Of a stretch of DNA of 34,992 nt, positions 8,794 through 15,900 are shown in pieces. This DNA comes from Clostridiales bacterium. Lineage in GTDB: Bacteria > Bacillota > Clostridia > Oscillospirales > Oscillospiraceae. Location of the stretch: positions 1-34,992 of the forward strand of contig JAAXZS010000056.1 in assembly GCA_012719745.1 (NCBI GenBank), given 5' to 3'. Within the stretch, counting starts at the first letter, position 1. Each line of letters begins with the position of its first letter. A program made the position numbers and the translations under genes. Under the pieces are notes generated by a model that was not told the DNA's origin, did not search any database, and saw only the letters and a program-made list of their open reading frames with translations.

Positions 8794-9852
8794 ATGAAAA
8801 AGATTTTTTCCGTTTTTCTGGCGCTGCTCCTGGTTTTTCCCCTTTTCGCCTGCGGCAAAAAGGAGGAGAATGTGGTCAATGTGTATAACTGGGGCGAATA
8901 TATTGATGAATCCATCTTTGATGATTTTGAGGAACAAACCGGTATTCGTGTCAACTACAAGACCTTTGCCAGCAACGAGATGCTCTACTCCAGTTTAAAA
9001 AGCGGCGGCAGCAGCTATGATGTTATTATTCCCTCCGACTATATGGCGGCTCGTATGGTGGAAGAAAATATGCTGCTACCTCTGGACTACAGTCAGATTC
9101 CCAACATGGCCAATCTGGATGCGCAGTACCTGAATCTGGAATATGATCCGCAGCAGCTCTACACCGTTCCCTATATGTGGGGCGTCACCGGCATCATCTA
9201 CAACACCACCATGGTGGATCACCCCATTACCAGCTGGATGGATCTCTTTACAACGGATCTTACGGGACAGGTGCTGATGTTCGACAATCCCCGGGATTGC
9301 ATCGGCATTGCCCTCAAGGCACTGGGTTATTCCTTTAATACCACCAGCGAAGACGAGATCACCGAGGCGGCCAACCTGCTGATTGACCAGAAGGAAAAGG
9401 GCATTGTACAAGCCTACGTCATGGATCAGATTTTTGACAAGATGATCAACAACGAGGCGGCCATCGGAACCTATTACGCCGGCGACTATATCACAATGTC
9501 CGAGGAGAACCCCGATCTGGCATTCTGCATTCCCTCAGAGGGCGCCAATCTGTTTGTGGACGCCATGTGCGTACCCACTGTCTGCGAAAACTATGACAAT
9601 GCTATGGCGTTCATCAACTTCATGTGCTCGGACGATGTAGTACTGCGTAACTGCGAAGAAACCGGCTATTCCACCCCCTCTGCCACAGCGCTGGAGCAAA
9701 TGGATGAAGAGGTATCCGGAAATCCGGTGGCCTATCCCGCCTCCGACATTTTGGATAACTGCGAAACCTACGGCGGACTCCCCTCCTCCACACTGTCGTT
9801 TTACGATCACGAGTGGATTCGGATTTGTCTGGCTAAGGTAAAAGTACACTGA
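8794..9852 (+). CDS. potD: Spermidine/putrescine-binding lipoprotein PotD
   Basis: PotD is the extracytoplasmic receptor that hands polyamines to PotBC. From the second of two adjacent ATGs it is 352 residues; AGGAGG is 5 nt before 8794 but only 2 nt before 8791. A lipoprotein signal peptide ends in the lipobox LFAC with the lipidated cysteine at residue 20, so it is anchored to the outer face of the membrane. The mature part starts with the family hallmark VNVYNWGEYID and contains SYDVIIPSDYMA, YMWGVTGIIYN and GDYITM, which shape the ligand pocket. Whether putrescine or spermidine is preferred cannot be read with confidence. It lies 10 nt after potC. Confidence 0.94.
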   Translation: MKKIFSVFLALLLVFPLFACGKKEENVVNVYNWGEYIDESIFDDFEEQTGIRVNYKTFASNEMLYSSLKSGGSSYDVIIPSDYMAARMVEENMLLPLDYSQIPNMANLDAQYLNLEYDPQQLYTVPYMWGVTGIIYNTTMVDHPITSWMDLFTTDLTGQVLMFDNPRDCIGIALKALGYSFNTTSEDEITEAANLLIDQKEKGIVQAYVMDQIFDKMINNEAAIGTYYAGDYITMSEENPDLAFCIPSEGANLFVDAMCVPTVCENYDNAMAFINFMCSDDVVLRNCEETGYSTPSATALEQMDEEVSGNPVAYPASDILDNCETYGGLPSSTLSFYDHEWIRICLAKVKVH

Positions 9853-9868
9853 AAGGGAGACTTTAGGT

Positions 9869-10258
9869 ATGCTTGGCAAGAAATATAGTATTGAGAAAAC
9901 CGTTACGCCTGATATGACCGCCAAGGCCATCGGTTCAGGCGGTCTGGATGTATTTGGTACCCCCTTTATGCTGGCCATGATGGAAAACGCCGCCATGACT
10001 TGCATTGCTTCCGATCTGCCCGAGGGCAGCGGTACGGTGGGCATCCATCTGGATGTGAGCCATGTGGCCCCCACTCCGGTGGGCATGAAAGTGACCGCCG
10101 AGGCGGAGGTGACCCACGTTTCCGCCAACGGCAAGGTGGTGGACTTCCGTGTAACGGCCTATGATGAGGTGGGGCTTATCGGCGAGGGTGATCATCAGCG
10201 AGCCATCGTCAGCAACGACCGCTTCTTCAAAAAATGTCAGGACAAACAAAGCAAGTAA
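9869..10258 (+). CDS. FlK-like acyl-CoA thioesterase (hotdog fold)
   Basis: The 129-residue protein matches the fluoroacetyl-CoA thioesterase (FlK) branch of the hotdog superfamily. The three residues used by FlK (Thr42, Glu50, His76) have counterparts at T31, E39 and H65, with identical spacing of 8 and 26 residues (GTPFMLAMMEN, HLDVSHVAPTP). Hydrolysis of an acyl-CoA thioester in the cytoplasm is therefore likely. Real fluoroacetate use is not implied, since this family is widespread in anaerobes with unknown substrates. It begins 16 nt after potD with AGGGAGA upstream, and a terminator follows, so it looks like the fifth gene of the polyamine-uptake operon. Confidence 0.82.
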   Translation: MLGKKYSIEKTVTPDMTAKAIGSGGLDVFGTPFMLAMMENAAMTCIASDLPEGSGTVGIHLDVSHVAPTPVGMKVTAEAEVTHVSANGKVVDFRVTAYDEVGLIGEGDHQRAIVSNDRFFKKCQDKQSK

Positions 10259-10305
10259 AAAGGCATTCCTTTAGGGATGCGCTCCTAAGGTAAGTAGCTT
10301 TGAAG

Positions 10306-10345
10306 AAACCGGTGTAGCCCGCAAAAGTTGCACCGGTTTTCTTTA
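10306..10345 (+). terminator. Terminator of the pot operon
   Basis: A 9-bp stem AAACCGGTG/CACCGGTTT (10306-10314 with 10331-10339) is followed by TTCTTTATTT. It lies about 50 nt after the thioesterase stop and separates the polyamine operon from the two-component pair. Confidence 0.75.
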
Positions 10346-10420
10346 TTTGCGGGGTTTTCTTTTTTTAAAATTAGTAAAGAACATGGAATTAAAACATTTC
10401 TTGAGCTTAGAACGGTGCGT

Positions 10421-10449
10421 TTGAAAAGATATCAATATTTGTTTATAGT
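10421..10449 (+). promoter_or_regulatory. Promoter before the LytTR/GHKL two-component genes, with a dyad over the -10
   Basis: TTGAAA (10421-10426) is 17 nt from TATAGT (10444-10449). The -10 is the left arm of a 6-bp inverted repeat, TATAGT-N4-ACTATA (10444-10459), so a repressor or the regulator itself could bind here. Transcription would begin near 10456, before the small ORF at 10488. Outside this promoter and that ORF, I see nothing else assignable between 10346 and 10661. Confidence 0.5.
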
Positions 10450-10487
10450 ATAGACTATATGATTATATGCCCTGAAAGGCGAAACAT

Positions 10488-10595
10488 ATGAAGGATTCCG
10501 TTTCCGTGCAAGTGGCTTCCTATAAGTGGGTGTATCGGAACAGCGTGTCGATCAGTATCACTCACAGTGCTGTATGCAAGGCCGGTCTGTTTTGA
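10488..10595 (+). CDS. Possible 35-residue leader ORF upstream of the two-component pair
   Basis: ATG at 10488 opens a 35-codon frame ending TGA at 10593-10595. GAAAGG lies about 8 nt upstream, and a promoter lies 40 nt upstream, so it would be the first ORF on the transcript. The product begins MKDSVSVQVASYKW and ends AVCKAGLF. It is rich in Ser and Val with one Cys and is not clearly membrane-spanning. I see no double-glycine leader and no AgrD-like pattern. I do not recognise it. It could be a signal peptide precursor, a translated leader that tunes the downstream regulator, or a chance frame. Confidence 0.3.
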   Translation: MKDSVSVQVASYKWVYRNSVSISITHSAVCKAGLF

Positions 10596-10661
10596 AAAAT
10601 TCTTACAATTTTAAAAGCCGCAAGACCCATGCACACAAATGCCAAAAGGAAGTGAAACAGA

Positions 10662-11402
10662 ATGAGAATTGTGATCTGTGATGACAACTTCGAACAACTT
10701 GCATTAATCCGCAATGCTGCACAGCAATATATATCTTCCCGTCAGAATTTGAAAGCGCAGTTTGAAACCTTTGACAATTCTTTGCTGCTTCTTGAAAGCT
10801 TAAATAAAACCGGCGGCTACGATATTGCCCTGTTGGATATTTGTATGCCCGGAACACTCGGCACAGACATTGCAAAGGAAATACGGCAGCGTCACTACAA
10901 AACGGAAATTATTTTTCTGACAACAAGCAATGAATATGCCGTTGAAGCATTTTCACTCAAAGCCGCTCACTATCTTCTCAAGCCTTTTACGCAGGAGCAG
11001 CTTAATGAGGCCATGGATAGAGCGGTGTCACGCTTAGACGAGAATAAGGTGAAAAACATTGTTGTGAAGGCGGAGGGCGGAGGTGCACAGATGGTGGATA
11101 TTAATGATATACGCTACATAGAAAGTCAAAAGCATCTTCTTACGGTTTATACAAAAACCGGTTTCTGCACGGAAGGAAGGCGCTCGCTTGCAAGGTTCAT
11201 GGAGGAACTTGAAAAACAATCGCCGGGTCAGTTTATCATGCCCTATAAAGGATACCTGGTTAATCAAAAAGCCATTGCGGTCATTGAACCGGAGAAGATT
11301 GTACTGCGCGGTGGCAAATGTATTCCCATACCGAAGCGTGGCTTCCGTGAATTGCAAAATGCCTACTTTGATTATATGTTTGGAAAGGGAGACGCAAAAT
11401 GA
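10662..11402 (+). CDS. LytTR-family response regulator
   Basis: This 246-residue AgrA/LytR-type regulator has a receiver domain (residues 1-120) and a LytTR DNA-binding domain (about 133-240). The receiver keeps its acidic pair D7/D8, phosphoacceptor D59 (IALLDICMPG), T87/T88 and K107 (LLKPFT). The LytTR part shows DIRYIESQKHLLTVYT and PYKGYLVNQKAIAVIE. AAGGAAGTG precedes the ATG. The stop overlaps the kinase start (ATGA), so the two are coupled. Such regulators usually control nearby peptide, bacteriocin or transport genes; none is intact here. The gene is visibly more A+T-rich than the pot operon, which hints at a separate history. Confidence 0.92.
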   Translation: MRIVICDDNFEQLALIRNAAQQYISSRQNLKAQFETFDNSLLLLESLNKTGGYDIALLDICMPGTLGTDIAKEIRQRHYKTEIIFLTTSNEYAVEAFSLKAAHYLLKPFTQEQLNEAMDRAVSRLDENKVKNIVVKAEGGGAQMVDINDIRYIESQKHLLTVYTKTGFCTEGRRSLARFMEELEKQSPGQFIMPYKGYLVNQKAIAVIEPEKIVLRGGKCIPIPKRGFRELQNAYFDYMFGKGDAK

Positions 11403-12673
11403 GCTATGCAGAGCTTCTGCCTCTTGTGGCAAAGTTTTCCGTTCCCGGTTTGTTTTCCATGCTGTTCCGTATTTTCGGTCTCGGAGCGCGCAGCAAAAAG
11501 GCGGCAGTGATCGGCCTTTCCGTGTACCTTGCCGTAAGCATTATTTTGCCGCTGGTTCTTATTCCCACGGTGAGCTACGATATCTACAAGCGTTACTGTG
11601 CCATCGTTATGATTTCCGCCAACGCCGCAGTTTTTATCATATCATCTGACAGTTTCCTGAAAACCTGCTTCATGCACTTTAGCCAGTCAAACATTGTTTT
11701 TTGGATCGCAACCACCTTTGGCGCTGCACGCAGGCTCCTGGGTGTTTCCTATATCGCACTGGTGATTTCGATGGCGTTATTCTGCGGAATATTCTATGCT
11801 GTCGCGCTAAGATACTTTGCCAAACCCTTACGCTTTATGGCGGATACCATCCGTTCCGGATGGCTGGGACTTCTGGCTGTGCCTGCCTGTACCGTCCTTG
11901 CGGGAGTGGCTATGGCTGTTTGGTTTGGCACACAACAGGGCTATAGCACGGTTATGATGATCGTTGTCACGGCGTTGTTGGAAATTTCTTTCGTCATGTA
12001 TATGCGCGGTCTTTATCACTCATTGAGTGAAATAACGGTGCTTGCCCGTGAGAATACGCGTCAGAAGCTTTTGGAAGCGGAACTTTCGGCTTATGATGAC
12101 TATTTGGCTGCCGCGAAACAATCACGCCACGACTTGCATCATCACAATGCGCTTGTTCTGGATTATCTGATAACCGGACATACAGATGAAGCCATTCAAT
12201 ATCTCCGTCAGGCGAACGGTGCGCTTGACGAAGCAAACCTAACAGAGTTTTCATCAAATTTCACAGCAAATGCCGTTTTGCGGGTTTACAGCCGTCAGAC
12301 AAAAACAAAAAATATTTCCTTTGCGGCATTCGTAGATATTCCGGCAAACCTATCCCTTACCGCGCCGGAGCTGGGCGCATTGCTTTCAAACCTGCTGGAA
12401 AATGCGGTGGAAGCCTGCGAACAGGTTACAGCAACATCGCGATACATCGCCGTAACCACGCAAACCGATGAAAACGGATTGCGGCTGGAGGTACGCAACA
12501 GCGCAGCCTGTACAACTGTCTTTGAAAATGAGATGCCGGTATCTGCCAAACCGGGCGGCGGCACGGGCACGAAAAGCATTGCTCACATTGTCAGAACCCA
12601 CGGAGGAATGCTTCGTTTCAAACAGGAAAACGCCGAATTCATTACGCAGATTATTTTACCGATTTTTCAATAA
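11399..12673 (+). CDS. GHKL-domain sensor histidine kinase
   Basis: The 424-residue kinase is of the AgrC-like class that partners with LytTR regulators. The N-terminal half (about residues 1-215) has roughly six hydrophobic segments and no large extracellular domain, which fits sensing of a membrane-proximal or peptide ligand. The phosphoacceptor is probably H244 in QSRHDLHHHN. The ATPase half has the N-box LLSNLLENAVEACE and a G-box GGGTGTKSIAHIVRTHGG. The start overlaps the regulator stop by 4 nt. It is the last intact gene of this island, and a hairpin begins 13 nt after the stop. Confidence 0.9.
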   Translation: MSYAELLPLVAKFSVPGLFSMLFRIFGLGARSKKAAVIGLSVYLAVSIILPLVLIPTVSYDIYKRYCAIVMISANAAVFIISSDSFLKTCFMHFSQSNIVFWIATTFGAARRLLGVSYIALVISMALFCGIFYAVALRYFAKPLRFMADTIRSGWLGLLAVPACTVLAGVAMAVWFGTQQGYSTVMMIVVTALLEISFVMYMRGLYHSLSEITVLARENTRQKLLEAELSAYDDYLAAAKQSRHDLHHHNALVLDYLITGHTDEAIQYLRQANGALDEANLTEFSSNFTANAVLRVYSRQTKTKNISFAAFVDIPANLSLTAPELGALLSNLLENAVEACEQVTATSRYIAVTTQTDENGLRLEVRNSAACTTVFENEMPVSAKPGGGTGTKSIAHIVRTHGGMLRFKQENAEFITQIILPIFQ

Positions 12674-12685
12674 AAAGAAAAACTG

Positions 12686-12720
12686 AAAGTACCTCTTGGC
12701 TCTTTGTCAGGAGGTACTTT
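12686..12720. terminator. Hairpin after the kinase gene
   Basis: A 10-bp stem AAAGTACCTC/GAGGTACTTT (12686-12695 with 12711-12720) has a 15-nt loop. On the plus strand no T-run follows. On the minus strand a T-rich tract follows (12663-12682). It may act weakly for the kinase transcript or have another role. Confidence 0.4.
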
Positions 12721-12748
12721 GGACTATTTATGTCATTTGGTGCGAAAC

Positions 12749-12791
12749 AACCGTTACTACGCCCTCTTATCCTGTAACGGTTACAGTAACC
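12749..12791. repeat. Cluster of GTTAC/GTAAC dyads
   Basis: Two overlapping palindromes lie here. AACCGTTAC (12749-12757) is matched by GTAACGGTT (12774-12782) across 16 nt. GGTTACAGTAACC (12779-12791) is a perfect 13-bp palindrome. The pentamer GTTAC or its complement occurs four times in 38 nt. It looks like an operator or an element end, but no partner is known. Confidence 0.5.
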
Positions 12792-12924
12792 CTTTAAAAT
12801 CAATACAGACCTGTATTCTGCCATCAATTCCATGACCGTAGCCAATGTTAAATCGTCTGACCTTGCCATGATCAATGCAATAAAGGCAGAGCTCGACAAT
12901 ATTGACACCGCAGATGTAACATAG
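12790..12924 (+). pseudogene. Probable 3' remnant of a lost gene
   Basis: After an in-frame stop at 12787-12789, 44 codons stay open to a TAG at 12922-12924. The reading has ordinary protein composition and a helical look (DLYSAINSMTV, DLAMINAIKAELDNID). It has no start with a ribosome site. I take it to be the tail of a gene whose front is gone, but the family is not recognisable. It sits just before the terminator at 12931-12968, where a gene end would be expected. The alternative is a chance open stretch. Confidence 0.35.
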
Positions 12925-12930
12925 CAAGCA

Positions 12931-12968
12931 AAAAAGCATGGTGGAGAAAATCCACCATGCTTTTTTTA
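12931..12968. terminator. Bidirectional terminator between the two-component island and polC
   Basis: A 16-bp stem pairs 12931-12946 with 12952-12967 (AAAAAAGCATGGTGGA and its complement) around a GAAAA loop, with A/T arms on both sides. It serves the minus-strand polC operon and any plus-strand read-through. Confidence 0.9.
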
Positions 12969-12994
12969 TAAATGAAAAACATTTCACCGTTTGT

Positions 12995-15900
12995 TTAGAA
13001 CAATGTGATCTGGCTGGTCTCCGCCATGCCGGCAAAAGCCCCCAGCGCCTTAAGCTGTTCTATATGGGTTTTTGAGAGCTTATTGCAGCAGGTGGCAAAC
13101 TCCTCCACGGAAATAAAGGTCTTCCCTTTTCGCTGCTCCACCGTGGCAAGCGCCGCCGCTTCTCCCAGTCCGTGGACGGACACAAAGGGCGGCAGAAGGC
13201 CCTTGTCGGTAATGACAAATTTGGTGGCGTCGGATTTGTAGATATTGATGGTATCAAAGTGAAAGCCACGGAGGTAGAACTCATAGCATACCTCCAGCGT
13301 CACCATCAGGTTCTGCTCCACATCGGAGGCGTCCTTGTTGTTTTCAATCTCCCGGATCTTTTTTTTCACCGCATCCATACCGGCGCAGCAGTATTCCGCA
13401 TCAAAGGCCTTTGCCCGGATACTGAAAAACGTGGCATAGAAGGCCAGTGGCTCATGCACCTTGAACCAGGCAATACGGAAAGCCATCATCACATAGGCCA
13501 CAGCATGGGCCTTGGGAAACAGGTACCCGATCTTCAGAAGCGACTGCATATACCAGTCCGGCACCTTGTTGGCCCGCATAGCGTCCTCCCAGCCGGGTTC
13601 AAAGTCGCCCTTTTTCTTGGCCTTGCCCTTTCGGACAAATTCCATAATTTTAAAGGACATTTTGGGCTCCAGCCCCATGGACATAAGGTAGAGCATGATG
13701 TCGTCACGGCATCCCACCGTTTCCAAAACGCTGGCCGTTCCGTTCAGAATCAGATCCCGGGCATTGCCCAGCCACACATCCGTACCATGGGAAAAGCCGG
13801 AAAGCCGCACCAGTGTATTGAAGTCCTTTGGTTGCGTCTCCATCAGCATTCCCCGGGTAAAGCGAGTATTGAATTCAGGGATTGCCACGGCGCCCGTGGG
13901 ACCTAAGAGATCATTATCCGTAAAGCCCAGCACCTTGGAGGAGGTGAAAATGCTCATGGTATCCGGGTCGTCCAGTCGGATCTTTCGGGCGTCTACCCCG
14001 GTGAGATCCTCCAACATACGGATCATGGTGGGGTCATCGTGCCCCAGCATGTCCAGCTTCAGGAGGTTGTCCTCCATGCAGTGGTATTCAAAGTGGGTGG
14101 TGATGGTATCCGAATCCGATGCGTCTGCCGGATGCTGCACCGCCGTGAAATCCTCCACATCCATGTCGTCCGGCACGACCACCAGTCCGCCGGGGTGCTG
14201 TCCGGTGGTGCGCCGCACGCCCACACAGCCCTGTGTCAGACGGTTCAGCTCAGCGTTGCCTGCCTCCTGGCCCCGCTCCTCCATGTACTTTTTCACATAA
14301 CCAAAGGCCGTCTTATCTGCCAAGGTGCCAATGGTACCGGCACGGAACACCTGCGTCTCTCCGAACATCTCAATGGCGTGGCGGTGGGCCTTGGCCTGAT
14401 ATTCCCCAGAAAAGTTCAGGTCAATATCAGGTACCTTACCGCCGCCATAGCCCAAAAAGGTTTCAAAGGGGATATCAAATCCATCCTTTGCATAAGGCGT
14501 CCCGCAAACCGGGCATGTCTTTTCCGGCATATCGGCGCCGCAGCCAAAGCTTCCGTCCGTGATAAATTCCGTATTCTTGCACTTAGGGCAGCGGTAATGA
14601 GGCGGCAGTGAATTGACCTCCGTAATACCGGACATGTAAGCAACCAGAGAAGAACCCACTGACCCTCGGGAGCCTACCAGATACCCGTTTTCAAGGGAAC
14701 GCTGCACCAGCTTCTGGGCACTCATATAAACTACATCGTACTTGCCCAGAATACTACCCAACTCCACATTCAACCGATCTATAATCAACTGGGGCGGATT
14801 ATCGCCGTACAGCTCGTGGCAGCGATCCCAGACCCGGCTGTTCAGCTCCTGCTCCGAGTTTTCAAGGCGTGGCGGGAACAGCTGTCCCGGCGGCAGAAGC
14901 TCAATCTCCTCCACCAGATCCGCCATCTTCTGCGTGTTGGTGACCACTACCTCCCGTGCCTTTTCCTCTCCCAGATAGCTGAACTCCCGCAGCATCTCAT
15001 CCGTTGTTTTAAAGTAGATGGGCAGTGCTTCATCGGCGTCCGCAAACTTTTTGCTGGCCAGCAGAATATGACGGTACACCTCGTCCTCCGGTTCCTGAAA
15101 GTGAACATCGCCGGTGGCGCAGACGGGCTTTCCCAGCTCCTCGCCCAGCTTCACAATGGTACGGTTAAAATCCCGCAGCTCCTCCTCCGATTTCACTTCT
15201 CCGGAGCGCAGCATGAACATGTTGTTGCAGATGGGCTGAATCTCCAGGTAATCATAAAAGGAGGCAATGCGCCGCAGTTCCGCCCAATCCTTGTGATCCA
15301 CAACCGCGCGGAAAAGCTCTCCGGCTTCGCAGGCGGAGCCGATCAAAAGGCCCTCCCTGTGGCTCACCAGCTCCGTTTTGGGGATAATGGGCACGCGCTT
15401 AAAGTATTTGAGGTTGGACGCCGAGATTAGCTGATAGAGGTGCTTAAGTCCCAGCTTATTTTTGGCAATGATAATGATATGCTTTGGAAAACGGTTGGAT
15501 TTGCTGCCTTTAGGACGCAGTTTGAGCATTTCCACGTTAATCTCCTGCAAACGGTGCAGCCCGCTTTTTCGCAGCATATCGAAAAATGGGATTAGCATAT
15601 AGGCCACCATGGCCGCATCATCAGAGGCGCGGTGGTGGTTAAAGGCCGGCAGATCCAGATACTCGGCCACAATGTCCAGCTTGTATTTATTCAGTTCGGG
15701 CAGCAGGTTTTGCGCCAAAATCAAAGAATCAATGTAGGTGGGGTCAAAGGGCAGCCCCACTTTTTGACAGCCCGCGCGAATAAAGCCAATGTCAAACTCC
15801 GCGTTATGCGCCGCCAACGGCCGCCCCTGCACGAAAGCAAGAAAGGCGGTCAGCGCCTCTTTCAGCGTGGGTGCCGTCTTGAGCATATCGTCTGTGATGC

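Noticed and set aside
10268-10290. Imperfect hairpin CCTTTAGG/CCTAAGG after the thioesterase
   Set aside because: It has a bulge and no T-run; the proper terminator is at 10306-10345.
10380-10416. AACAT/AACGG copies as AgrA-type LytTR binding repeats
   Set aside because: Spacings of 13 and 18 nt and poor matches do not fit the regular spacing of known LytTR sites.
10260-10480. Fluoride riboswitch associated with an FlK-like gene
   Set aside because: No fluoride-riboswitch core is visible here or upstream of the thioesterase, and the gene is inside the pot operon.
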